From contig NZ_JACCFW010000001.1 of NCBI RefSeq assembly GCF_013410455.1, forward strand, positions 1,814,929 to 1,878,928: a stretch of DNA of 64,000 nucleotides, given 5' to 3'. The stretch is from Allobranchiibius huperziae (GTDB lineage Bacteria; Actinomycetota; Actinomycetes; Actinomycetales; Dermatophilaceae). This document shows, piece by piece, positions 39,238-49,799 of the stretch; positions within the stretch are counted from its first letter, which is position 1, and the number at the start of each line of letters is the position of its first letter. Both the position numbers and the translations under genes were made by a program. The notes below the pieces were generated by a model that did no database searches, had not been told where the DNA came from, and was given only the letters and a program-made list of their open reading frames with translations.

Positions 39238-40728
39238 ATGACGACGCGCATCTCGCACTGGATCGACGGCGCCGTGGCGCAGGGCTCCTCCGGCAGGGTC
39301 GGCCCGGTCTACAACCCCGCGAGCGGCGAGCAGACCGGCGAGGTGGAGCTGGCGAGTGCGGACGACGTACGCACCGCCGTCGCGTCGGCTGCGAAGGCCG
39401 CCGCCGAGTGGCGTAACGCGTCGCTCTCGACGCGCGCCGCCGTGCTCTTCGCGTTCCGGGAGCTGTTGCACGACAGCCTGGACGAGCTGGCCGACATCGT
39501 GACCTCGGAGCACGGCAAGGTGCACAGCGACGCGGTGGGCGAGATCTCCCGCGGTCTGGAGAACGTCGAGTACGCCACCGGGGTGCCCAACCTGCTGAAG
39601 GGGGGCTTCTCCGAGCAGGCCTCATCCGGCGTCGACGTCTACTCGATCCGCCAGCCGCTCGGCGTGGTCGCGGGCATCACGCCGTTCAACTTCCCGGTGA
39701 TGGTGCCGCTGTGGATGTGCGCGGGGGCCATCGCGGCGGGCAACGCGTTCGTCCTCAAGCCCAGCGAGAAGGACCCGTCGGCGTCGCTCTTCCTGGCCCG
39801 GCTGTGGCAGCGTGCGGGACTGCCCGACGGTGTCTTCACCGTCGTACAGGGCGACAAGGAGGCCGTCGACACGCTGCTCATCCACCCGGATGTGAGCGCG
39901 CTCAGCTTCGTCGGGTCCACGCCCATCGCGCGCTACATCTACGAGACCGGCACCGCCGCCGGCAAGCGGGTGCAGGCCCTCGGCGGCGCGAAGAACCACA
40001 TGGTGGTGCTGCCGGACGCCGACCTGGAGATGGCCGCGGACGCGGCGGTCTCGGCGGCGTACGGCGCGGCCGGCGAGCGCTGCATGTCGATCTCCGTCGT
40101 GGTCGCCGTGGGCGATTCCGCCGACCCGCTGGTCGAGGCCATCGCCCGGCGGCTGCCCGACGTGACCGTGGGCGACGGCGCGAAACCCGACACCCAGATG
40201 GGTCCGCTCATCACTGCGGCCCACCGGGACAAGGTCGCGTCGTACATCGCGGCCGGCGCCGACGAGGGCGCCACCCTGGTCGTCGACGGCCGCGAGGCGG
40301 ACCTGCCCGCCGACGGGTTCTTCCTCGGTACGACGCTGCTCGACCACGTGCGACCGACGATGTCGGTCTACACCGACGAGATCTTCGGCCCGGTGCTGTC
40401 GGTGGTGCGCGTCGACACCTACGACGATGCGCTCGAGCTCGTCAACAGTCACGAATTCGGCAACGGCACAGCGATCTTCACCCGGGACGGCGGCGCGGCG
40501 CGCAGCTTCCAGTACGACGTGCAGGTCGGCATGGTCGGCATCAACGTGCCGATCCCGGTGCCCGTGGCGTCGTACTCCTTCGGCGGCTGGAAGGCGTCGC
40601 TCTTCGGCGACAACCACATGTACGGACCCGAGGGGATGGCTTTCTACACCCGCGGCAAGGTGGTCACCTCGCGGTGGCCCGACCCGGCCACCTCCACCGT
40701 CGATCTGGGATTCCCGAGGACACGATGA
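39238..40728 (+). CDS. mmsA: CoA-acylating methylmalonate-semialdehyde dehydrogenase
   Basis: A 496-residue aldehyde dehydrogenase. The catalytic Cys282 is in G-E-R-C-M-S, and the position of the usual general-base Glu is Asn253 (G-G-A-K-N-H), the substitution that marks the CoA-dependent MMSDH branch. N-F-P-V-M-V-P (about 151-157) and F-V-G-S-T-P-I (about 224-230) complete the NAD-binding pattern. It converts malonate or methylmalonate semialdehyde to acetyl-CoA or propionyl-CoA. The next gene, an omega-aminotransferase, would generate that semialdehyde from beta-alanine or a related amine, so the two steps run in series. Confidence 0.92.
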   Translation: MTTRISHWIDGAVAQGSSGRVGPVYNPASGEQTGEVELASADDVRTAVASAAKAAAEWRNASLSTRAAVLFAFRELLHDSLDELADIVTSEHGKVHSDAVGEISRGLENVEYATGVPNLLKGGFSEQASSGVDVYSIRQPLGVVAGITPFNFPVMVPLWMCAGAIAAGNAFVLKPSEKDPSASLFLARLWQRAGLPDGVFTVVQGDKEAVDTLLIHPDVSALSFVGSTPIARYIYETGTAAGKRVQALGGAKNHMVVLPDADLEMAADAAVSAAYGAAGERCMSISVVVAVGDSADPLVEAIARRLPDVTVGDGAKPDTQMGPLITAAHRDKVASYIAAGADEGATLVVDGREADLPADGFFLGTTLLDHVRPTMSVYTDEIFGPVLSVVRVDTYDDALELVNSHEFGNGTAIFTRDGGAARSFQYDVQVGMVGINVPIPVPVASYSFGGWKASLFGDNHMYGPEGMAFYTRGKVVTSRWPDPATSTVDLGFPRTR

Positions 40729-42134
40729 CCGACAGCATCCTGCGCGAGACCGCCACAGACGCCGAGCCCACCGACCCCGCGAGCCTGCTCGGCCGAGGCG
40801 ACGAGGCGCAGGTCCGCGCCGACGACCGCCACGTCTTCCACTCCTGGTCGGCCCAGGCCGCGATCGACCCGCTGCCCATCGAGCACGCGCAGGGGTCCTA
40901 CTTCTGGGACTACGCCGGCAAGCGCTACCTCGACTTCTCCAGCCAGCTGGTCAACATGAACATCGGCTACCAGCACCCCCGGCTGGTCGCGGCCATCGTG
41001 GAGCAGGCGCAGCGGCTGTGCTCGATCCAGCCGGCGTTTGCCAACGACGTACGCGGCGAGGCGGCCCGGTTGATCACCGAGCGGGCACCCGAGGGCCTGA
41101 ACACCGTCTTCTTCACGAACGGCGGCGCCGACGCCAACGAGAACGCCGTGCGGATGGCGCGGCTGCACACCGGGCGGCAGAAGGTGCTCGCGGCCTACCG
41201 CAGCTACCACGGCTCGACGGCCGGTGCGATCTCGCTGACCGGTGACCCGCGGCGCTGGCCCTCCGAGCCGGCCGTTCCCGGCACGGTCCGCTACTTCGGC
41301 CCTTACCTGTACCGATCGGCGTTCCACGCCGAGACCAAACAGGAGGAGTGTGACCGCGCGCTGGCCCATCTGCGCGAGCTGGTCATGCTCGAGGGACCGC
41401 ACACCATCGCGGCGCTCGTGCTGGAGACGGTCGTCGGCACGAACGGCATCCTCGTGCCACCCCCGGGCTACCTCGACGGCGTGCGGGCCCTCTGCGACGA
41501 GCACGGCATCCTGCTGATCGCCGATGAGGTGATGTCCGGATTCGGGCGGTGTGGCGAGTGGTTCGCCCTCGACCACTGGGGCATGACCCCCGACCTCATC
41601 ACCTTCGCCAAGGGCGTCAACTCCGGCTACGTCCCGATCGGCGGGGTGCTCATCAGCGACACGGTGGCCGCCACGTTCGCCGACCGTCCCTTCCCCGGCG
41701 GCCTCACCTACTCCGGGCACCCGCTGGCGTGCGCATCCGCCGTCGCGTCGATCCGGATCTTCGAGGACGAGGGCATCCTGGCCAACGCGCGGATGCTCGG
41801 CGAGGAGGTCATCGCACCCGGGCTGGCCGAGCTGGCGACGAAGCACCCGTGCATCGGCGAGGTCCGCGGTCTCGGGGTCTTCTGGGCGGTCGAGCTGGTC
41901 CGCGACCGGGCGACCCGCGAACCGCTGGTGCCGTTCAACGCGGCCGGGGCGGACGCGGCCCCGATGACGCAGTTCGCGGCGGCCTGCAAGAGCGAAGGGC
42001 TCTGGCCGTTCACGCACTTCAACCGCACCCACGTCGTACCCCCGTGCACGAGCACGCCGGACGAGGTGCGCGAGGGCCTGGCGATGCTGGACGTCGCGCT
42101 CGAGGCGGCCGACCGGCATACGACGGGCGCCTGA
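40725..42134 (+). CDS. Class III omega-aminotransferase (beta-alanine/amine:pyruvate type)
   Basis: A 469-residue PLP enzyme of the class III aminotransferases. Asp267 (L-I-A-D-E-V-M-S-G-F-G-R) binds the PLP nitrogen and Lys296 (T-F-A-K-G-V-N-S-G-Y) forms the Schiff base. YHGSTAGA near 161-168 is the usual phosphate-site loop. The family acts on beta-alanine, GABA, taurine or diamines with pyruvate or 2-oxoglutarate. The four-base overlap with mmsA points to beta-alanine or a beta-amino acid as substrate. The neighbouring amine oxidase-like gene leaves room for putrescine-derived substrates. Confidence 0.9.
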   Translation: MTDSILRETATDAEPTDPASLLGRGDEAQVRADDRHVFHSWSAQAAIDPLPIEHAQGSYFWDYAGKRYLDFSSQLVNMNIGYQHPRLVAAIVEQAQRLCSIQPAFANDVRGEAARLITERAPEGLNTVFFTNGGADANENAVRMARLHTGRQKVLAAYRSYHGSTAGAISLTGDPRRWPSEPAVPGTVRYFGPYLYRSAFHAETKQEECDRALAHLRELVMLEGPHTIAALVLETVVGTNGILVPPPGYLDGVRALCDEHGILLIADEVMSGFGRCGEWFALDHWGMTPDLITFAKGVNSGYVPIGGVLISDTVAATFADRPFPGGLTYSGHPLACASAVASIRIFEDEGILANARMLGEEVIAPGLAELATKHPCIGEVRGLGVFWAVELVRDRATREPLVPFNAAGADAAPMTQFAAACKSEGLWPFTHFNRTHVVPPCTSTPDEVREGLAMLDVALEAADRHTTGA

Positions 42135-42137
42135 CCG

Positions 42138-43508
42138 GTGGACGTCTCGGCGACCTGGCGCGACGCGTCGACGACGCCGTACTGGCTGGACACCCCCGAC
42201 CGCCCGTCCGCGCGACCCGCTCTGACCACCGACGCTCGCGCGGACCTCGTCGTCGTCGGCGGCGGGTTCAGCGGGCTGTGGACCGCACTGCTGGCCAAGG
42301 AACGCGACCCCGACCGCGAGGTGCTGCTGGTCGAGGGCGACCGGATCGGATGGGCGGCGTCCGGCCGTAACGGCGGGTTCTGCTCGGCGAGCCTCACGCA
42401 TGGGCGGGACAACGGAGAGCAGCGCTTCCCCGACGAGATCGAGACGCTGGAGCGGCTCGGTCGGGAGAATCTGGCGGCGATCGGCGACACGGTGCAGCGC
42501 CACGGCATCGACTGCGACTACCACTTGCGCGACTCCCTCACCGTGGCCACCGAGCCCTATCAGGTGCGCGAGATGCGTTCTTCCGCAACGGGGTTCCTCG
42601 ACCAGGAGGCCGTACGCGCCCGCCTGCACTCCCCCACGTTCCTCGGCGGGTGCATCGAGGAGGGTGAGCTCGCGCTCGTCGACCCGGCTCGTCTCGCATG
42701 GGGTCTCGCCGCTGCCGCCGAGAGCCTCGGGGTGCGGATCGCGGAGCACACCAAGGTCACCGGTCTGGCCGAGGACGGCGACCGGATGACGCTGGGGACC
42801 GACGGCGGCCGCACGATCACCGCGGAGCACGTCGCCCTCGGCACGAACGCCTTCCCGTCACTGGTGAAACGCGTGCGGCTGCACACCGTGCCGGTCTACG
42901 ACTACGTGCTCATGACCGAGCCGCTCTCCGACGGGCAGCTGGCCTCGATCGGCTGGGACGGGCGCGAGGGCGTCGACGACGCCGGCAACCAGTTCCACTA
43001 CTACCGGATGACCGCCGACCGGCGGATCCTCTGGGGCGGGTACGACGCGATCTACCACTTCGGTCGGGCGGTGCGCCCGGCGTACGACCAGCGGCCCGCG
43101 ACCTTCGAGGTGCTTGCCCAGCAGTTCTTCGCGACCTTCCCGCAGCTGGAGGGGTTGCGCTTCAGCCACCGTTGGGGCGGCGCGATCGACACCTGCACGC
43201 GATTCTTCGCGTTCTTCGGCACGGCGTACGGCGCCCGGGTGTCCTACGCGCTCGGCTACACCGGCCTCGGGGTCGGTGCCACGCGCTTCGGCGCACGAGT
43301 GATGCTCGACCTGCTGAGCGGCGCCCACACCGAGCTGACCGAGCTGGCGATGGTGCGCACCAAGCCGCTGCCCTTCCCGCCGGAACCGTTAGCATACGCC
43401 GGTATCCAGGCCACCCGCGCGGCACTCGCGTTGGCGGACCGCCACGGCGGCCGCCGCAACCTGTGGCTGCGCGGCCTGGACAGGGTGGGTCTCGGCTTCG
43501 ACTCCTGA
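42138..43508 (+). CDS. FAD-dependent amine oxidoreductase (PuuB/DadA-like)
   Basis: A 456-residue flavoprotein of the DAO family. The FAD-binding Rossmann motif is V-V-V-G-G-G-F-S-G-L-W-T-A (38-50), followed by GWAASGRNGGFCS (about 75-87), typical of gamma-glutamylputrescine oxidase and related enzymes. The C-terminal FAD contact is Y-A-L-G-Y-T-G-L-G-V. The N-terminal WRDASTTPYWLDTPDRP block also occurs in PuuB-like proteins. The GTG start lies three bases after the aminotransferase stop. It would oxidise a primary or secondary amine to aldehyde and ammonia, feeding the other two enzymes. Confidence 0.88.
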   Translation: MDVSATWRDASTTPYWLDTPDRPSARPALTTDARADLVVVGGGFSGLWTALLAKERDPDREVLLVEGDRIGWAASGRNGGFCSASLTHGRDNGEQRFPDEIETLERLGRENLAAIGDTVQRHGIDCDYHLRDSLTVATEPYQVREMRSSATGFLDQEAVRARLHSPTFLGGCIEEGELALVDPARLAWGLAAAAESLGVRIAEHTKVTGLAEDGDRMTLGTDGGRTITAEHVALGTNAFPSLVKRVRLHTVPVYDYVLMTEPLSDGQLASIGWDGREGVDDAGNQFHYYRMTADRRILWGGYDAIYHFGRAVRPAYDQRPATFEVLAQQFFATFPQLEGLRFSHRWGGAIDTCTRFFAFFGTAYGARVSYALGYTGLGVGATRFGARVMLDLLSGAHTELTELAMVRTKPLPFPPEPLAYAGIQATRAALALADRHGGRRNLWLRGLDRVGLGFDS

Positions 43509-43512
43509 CCCC

Positions 43513-43566
43513 ACCGTCGAGGGGTGGAGATAAGCCCACCTCTCGGTGAGATCCCCACCTCCGATG
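43513..43566. terminator. Possible convergent terminator, imperfect
   Basis: Between the convergent oxidoreductase and uvrB stops lies a GC-rich stretch with repeated CCACC/GGTGG blocks that can pair in more than one way (for example GAGGGGTGGAG with CCCACCTC). No single long stem is evident, so the call is tentative. Confidence 0.35.
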
Positions 43567-43571
43567 GAAGG

Positions 43572-45686
<2,115 letters not shown>

Positions 45687-45750
45687 GCGTCAACCGTACG
45701 ACGCCCCACCGACACGACCCCCGCGCGCGGTGTTTGGGAGACTGGATCCC

Positions 45751-47079
45751 GTGGTCATCCCAGTCGTCTACCTGATCGTCGGGGTGGCTCTGCTGCTCGG
45801 CGTGCTGCTGCCCGCCTTCACGACGGGCCGGGCGATCTCGGCTCCCGTGATCCTGGTGGCCGTGGGTGCGCTCGTCGGGCTGCTCCCCTTCCCCGCGGGT
45901 CTGTCACTCGACCCCGACGAGCATGCGGCGCTCACCGAGCACCTGACCGAGATCACCATCCTGATGGCCCTCACCGGTGTCGGTCTGGCACTCGACCGAC
46001 CGCTCACCCGGGTCAGGCTGACCTGGCGCCGCTGGGGTACGACGTGGCGGCTGCTGTTCATCGCGATGCCGTTGGCGATCGTCGTCACGGCCCTGCTCGG
46101 CTGGTGGCTCCTCGGGCTCATTCCCGCCGCCGCCGTCCTGCTCGCCTCGGTACTGTCGCCCACCGACCCCGTCCTGGCCGCCGAGGTCCAGGTAGAGGGA
46201 CCGACCACCCTGTCGGAGACGGACGCGGACGACGGCGAGGGCTTCGCCGAGGCCGACATCGACGAGAAGGACGAGGTACGCTTCGCCCTCACCTCCGAAG
46301 CCGGCCTCAACGACGGGGCCGCGTTCCCGTTCGTCTACGCGTCGATCTTCCTGCTGACGATGGGGTCGGTCGGCCACTGGTGGGTGCGCTGGATCGGCTG
46401 GGAGGTCGTCGGCAAGACCGTCGTCGGGATCGCGGCCGGGTGGGCGGTCGGACGGTTGCTGTCGCTGGTGGCCTTCCGGATCCGCGAGTCCGTGCAGATC
46501 TCCCGGATCGGCGACCCGCTCCTGATCGTCGCCGCACCGCTGATCGCGTACGGCGTGGGCGAGCTCGTGCACGGCTGGGGCTTCCTGTCGGTCTTCGTCT
46601 CAGCGATCACCCTGCGCAGCTGCGACCGCTCGAACGAGTACCACCACGCCATGCACGGCGTGATCGAGCGCCTCGAGCGGCTCTTCACCCTCGTCGTCCT
46701 GCTGCTGCTGGGTGCCGCCCTCACGAACGGACTCCTCACCTCCCTCACGTGGCAGGGCGCGGTCCTCGCCATCCTGCTGATCTTCGTGATCCGTCCAGCC
46801 ACGGCGTGGATCGCGCTGTGGCACCCGCGCGGACAGGACTTCGACGACGATTCGGTGCTCGGTCCGCGTGAGCGACTGGTGACGGCCTTCTTCGGCGTAC
46901 GCGGGGTCGGCAGCATCTACTACCTCGCCTACGCGACCGGTCACCACGGCTTCCCGGACGCCGAAGGACTGTGGTCGATCGTTGCGTTCACCATCGTGCT
47001 GTCGGTCGTCGTCCACGGGGTCTCGGCCAGTCCGGTCATCGGCCGGCTGGAACGCCATCGCGAGGCCGTCCTCGCCTGA
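45751..47079 (+). CDS. CPA1-type Na+/H+ antiporter
   Basis: A 442-residue membrane protein with about 12 helices, belonging to the cation:proton antiporter-1 group. The ion-site residues are in L-S-P-T-D-P-V-L-A-A-E (helix 5 region) and S-E-A-G-L-N-D-G-A-A-F (helix 6 region), the ND pair of electroneutral CPA1 members. An acidic insert (ETDADDGEGFAEADIDEKDE, about 155-174) separates them and is longer than usual. The GTG at 45751 has GGGAG ten bases upstream. It is divergent from uvrB, and no partner genes are seen. Confidence 0.9.
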   Translation: MVIPVVYLIVGVALLLGVLLPAFTTGRAISAPVILVAVGALVGLLPFPAGLSLDPDEHAALTEHLTEITILMALTGVGLALDRPLTRVRLTWRRWGTTWRLLFIAMPLAIVVTALLGWWLLGLIPAAAVLLASVLSPTDPVLAAEVQVEGPTTLSETDADDGEGFAEADIDEKDEVRFALTSEAGLNDGAAFPFVYASIFLLTMGSVGHWWVRWIGWEVVGKTVVGIAAGWAVGRLLSLVAFRIRESVQISRIGDPLLIVAAPLIAYGVGELVHGWGFLSVFVSAITLRSCDRSNEYHHAMHGVIERLERLFTLVVLLLLGAALTNGLLTSLTWQGAVLAILLIFVIRPATAWIALWHPRGQDFDDDSVLGPRERLVTAFFGVRGVGSIYYLAYATGHHGFPDAEGLWSIVAFTIVLSVVVHGVSASPVIGRLERHREAVLA

Positions 47080-47127
47080 GGCCCACCGGTTTCGACGCGC
47101 CACACCCGCGATGGACGTCGGCCGTCG

Positions 47128-47140
47128 TACGCTCACCGGC
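47128..47140 (+). promoter_or_regulatory. -10 box of leaderless CHAP-domain gene
   Basis: TACGCT (47128-47133) is followed by seven bases and the ATG at 47141. No ribosome site is present. Confidence 0.55.
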
Positions 47141-47728
47141 ATGTCGCCCACGCCGCCCCGCTCCCGGGGCCGCTCCGTGCTGGTGGCAGCGACGCTGATC
47201 GTCGCGCTCCTGGTCGGCGCCGGCGGTTATGTCGGATGGCGGGCCCTGAACCCCGGGCGCGGCTCCTTCCCCACCGTCGCCTCCGACCTGACGCCCCGGC
47301 AGCGGTCGATCCTCACGGTGGCACGCACCGAGTGGGAGCACCCCGGCCCGTCCACCAAGTACTCCAACGGGATCGACGAGAACTGGTGTTCCGACTTCGT
47401 CAGCTGGGTGCTGCGGCATGCCGGCTACCCGATGAGCAACCCCAACTCCGGATCGTGGCGGATCCCCGGCGTCCTCACGCTGCAGTCCTACCTGACGAAG
47501 GCGGGCCGGTTCCGTGCCGTCGGTGACGGGTACGCGCCGCAACCCGGCGACATCGTGATCTACGACGGCGGTGGGTTCGGTCAGCACACCAATCTGGTGG
47601 TGGAAGTCCGTGGCCACACGATCGAGACGGTCGGCGGCAACCAGGGCGCCGGGCTCGGCCGGCACGGCATCACCGTGCGCCAATCACTGTTGAACGGCAC
47701 CGGCGTCGTCGGGTACGGCGTGGCCTGA
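47141..47728 (+). CDS. Membrane-anchored CHAP-domain peptidase/amidase
   Basis: A 195-residue protein with one N-terminal helix (about 12-31) placing the rest outside the cell. The CHAP domain (about 55-195) keeps the catalytic Cys83 (N-W-C-S-D-F-V-S-W), His149 (G-Q-H-T-N-L-V) and the polar partner in V-G-G-N-Q-G (Asn near 167). CHAP amidases and endopeptidases cut peptidoglycan cross-links or stem peptides, so a wall-remodelling role is likely. Its leaderless promoter separates it from the antiporter upstream. Confidence 0.88.
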   Translation: MSPTPPRSRGRSVLVAATLIVALLVGAGGYVGWRALNPGRGSFPTVASDLTPRQRSILTVARTEWEHPGPSTKYSNGIDENWCSDFVSWVLRHAGYPMSNPNSGSWRIPGVLTLQSYLTKAGRFRAVGDGYAPQPGDIVIYDGGGFGQHTNLVVEVRGHTIETVGGNQGAGLGRHGITVRQSLLNGTGVVGYGVA

Positions 47729-47760
47729 CCGCTGCCGCCCCGTCGTCGCCGCGACAGGAC

Positions 47761-48303
47761 TCAGATCGAGTCGAGGATGGCCGTGCGGCGGTCCTGGTAC
47801 TCCTGCTGCGAGATCGCACCCTTGTCGAGGAGTTCCTGCAAGGTGTCGAGCCGGGCGGACGCCGTCGGCGCAGCGGCCGGCTCGGCGCGCCGCACCTTCG
47901 CCACGCTGTTCGCGATGTACGCCGTCGTGAGGGCGTTGTTGTCGATCAGTGCCACGGCGGTGGCCGCGTCGGGGTCCAGACCTGCCTCGCGGGCAGAGCG
48001 CCGCACCCAGATCACTGTGAACACCGTGGCTATCAGGCCGAACATGAGCACGGCCACCATCAACCCGATGAACGTCCCCGGGATCCCGCTACCGGTGTCC
48101 GCGTCCGGATAGCTGACGGTCCAGTGCGTTCCGTCCGCGCTGTCGCAGACCGGCAGGTCACCGTTCGCGTCCTGTACGAAGCAGGACGCCGGCGGGTCGG
48201 ACGGAGCCGCGAGGGCAGGTGACCCGATTCCGGCCAGCACGAGGAGCAGGAGGACCAATCCCCCCAGAAGAGCCGCACCCCGTCCCCGCACAGGCGTGAG
48301 CAT
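47761..48303 (-). CDS. SHOCT-domain membrane protein
   Basis: A 180-residue protein with a signal peptide or first helix (about 9-32), a short extracellular segment with two cysteines (Cys41 and Cys53), a second helix (about 76-99) and a cytoplasmic tail ending in a SHOCT domain (R-L-D-T-L-Q-E-L-L-D-K-G-A-I-S-Q-Q-E-Y, about 151-169). SHOCT is a short oligomerisation-like module with no enzymatic role known. GGAG lies five bases ahead of the ATG. Function unknown. Confidence 0.85.
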   Translation of the reverse strand: MLTPVRGRGAALLGGLVLLLLVLAGIGSPALAAPSDPPASCFVQDANGDLPVCDSADGTHWTVSYPDADTGSGIPGTFIGLMVAVLMFGLIATVFTVIWVRRSAREAGLDPDAATAVALIDNNALTTAYIANSVAKVRRAEPAAAPTASARLDTLQELLDKGAISQQEYQDRRTAILDSI

Positions 48304-48353
48304 AGGGCTCCGGCGTCGTTCCGTGGCCCATTACACCGCATTCGCAATGAGCC

Positions 48354-49757
48354 TCAGGCCGCGGCAGGTTCGTACGCGCTCCGGCGGGCCCGCTCGCTCG
48401 TCGTCACGAACGCCATCGCGAACAGTGCGACGCCGCATCCGGCCATCACCCACCACCCCGCGTGGCTCGCGGTGGCCAGCGAGATCCGCAGCGGGCCGGT
48501 CAGCCGCGCCGACGCCAGCGCGCCGAACACCGCCACCCCCAGAGCCGATCCCACCTGCCGGCTGGTCGAGGCGATCGCGGCCGCGACCCCGGACTGCTCC
48601 CGCGGCATGCCGGAGACCGCGGCGTTCGTGATCGGCGCGTTGAGGAAGCCGAACCCGATGCCGAAGCCCACGTAGGCGACCCCGAGCTCGACGAGCGAGG
48701 TGTCCGTGCGCAGGGTGGTGAGGATGAGCGCGCTGGTGGTGAAGCCGACGCCCGCCACGATCATCGACACCCGTGGTCCGATGCGGCCGACGAGACGCCC
48801 CGACACGGGAGCGCAGAGCGCGATCATCCCGGCCATGGGCAACGTCATCAGACCGGCGTGCACCGGCGACATGCCCCGCGCCTGTTGCAGATAGAGGGTA
48901 TTGACAAAGAGGAATCCGCCGAGCGATGCGAACCCCACGACCGCGCAGACCACCGCGCCGGTGAACGGCACACTGCGGAAGAAGCCCAGCTCGATCAACG
49001 GCTGCGCCCGACGCGGCTCCACGACGCCGATCGCCACCGCGCAGCCGACGGCCACCGCCGCGCACAGCAGCACTCGCCCGGACGTCCAGCCGAGACCGCG
49101 GCCTTCGATGATCCCGTAGGTCAGGCTCGCGAGCAGACCGATGACCAACAGCTGCCCCACCGGGTCCAGACGACGTGCGGTGGCGGCCCGCGACTCCGGC
49201 ACGTAGCGCGCGGCGAGGACCGCGGCGGCCGCCACTATCGGCACGTTTATCCAGAAGATCGCCTTCCATCCGACCGCGTCGACCAGTCCCCCGCCCACGA
49301 CGGGGCCGAGCGCCATGCTGAGGCCGACTGTGCCGCCCCAGACCCCGATGGCCTGGGCGCGTTCGCGGGCCTCGGTGAAGGTGTTGGTGATGATCGACAT
49401 CGCGACCGGGTTGAGCATCGAGCCGCCGACCGCCTGCAGGCCGCGAGCACCGATCAGCATGGGGGCGCTCACGGACAACGAGCAGAGCAGCGACCCGCCA
49501 CCGAAGAGCACGAGGCCGACCTGGAAGACCTTGCGCCGGCCGATCCGGTCCGCGACCGACCCGGACAGCATCAGCAGACTCGCCAGGACCAGCGTGTAGG
49601 CGTCCAGCACCCACTGCAGCTGCGAGAACGACGCGTGCAGGTCGGTGCTGATCGACGGGAGCGCCAGGTTGACGGCGGTGACGTCAATACCCACGACGAA
49701 CAGGCTCATGCAGCAGATACCGAGCACCAACATCCGTCGGCGCCGAGTCATCTCCAC
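48354..49757 (-). CDS. MFS multidrug exporter (DHA2/EmrB-like, 14 TMS)
   Basis: A 467-residue transporter with about 14 helices. The motif after helix 2 is S-G-S-V-A-D-R-I-G-R-R-K-V-F (MFS motif A), with a DHA2-typical first helix containing V-G-I-D-V-T-A-V-N-L-A-L-P and motif C-like G-P-V-V-G-G-G-L-V-D in helix 5. The GTG at 49757 is preferred because a -10 box ends seven bases upstream; ATG 49751 and GTG 49766 are alternatives. Drug:H+ antiport is the family role and the substrate is unknown. No regulator gene is adjacent. Confidence 0.9.
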   Translation of the reverse strand: MEMTRRRRMLVLGICCMSLFVVGIDVTAVNLALPSISTDLHASFSQLQWVLDAYTLVLASLLMLSGSVADRIGRRKVFQVGLVLFGGGSLLCSLSVSAPMLIGARGLQAVGGSMLNPVAMSIITNTFTEARERAQAIGVWGGTVGLSMALGPVVGGGLVDAVGWKAIFWINVPIVAAAAVLAARYVPESRAATARRLDPVGQLLVIGLLASLTYGIIEGRGLGWTSGRVLLCAAVAVGCAVAIGVVEPRRAQPLIELGFFRSVPFTGAVVCAVVGFASLGGFLFVNTLYLQQARGMSPVHAGLMTLPMAGMIALCAPVSGRLVGRIGPRVSMIVAGVGFTTSALILTTLRTDTSLVELGVAYVGFGIGFGFLNAPITNAAVSGMPREQSGVAAAIASTSRQVGSALGVAVFGALASARLTGPLRISLATASHAGWWVMAGCGVALFAMAFVTTSERARRSAYEPAAA

Positions 49758-49764
49758 ACCGGCC

Positions 49765-49770
49765 ACGGTA
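49765..49770 (-). promoter_or_regulatory. -10 box for leaderless MFS gene
   Basis: TACCGT on the minus strand is followed by seven bases (GGCCGGT) and the GTG at 49757, nearly the same spacing sequence as at 39231-39237 (CGCCGGT) and 47134-47140 (CACCGGC). Confidence 0.45.
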
Positions 49771-49799
49771 AGCCCGCGCCCTGACAGCCGCGTCGCGCG

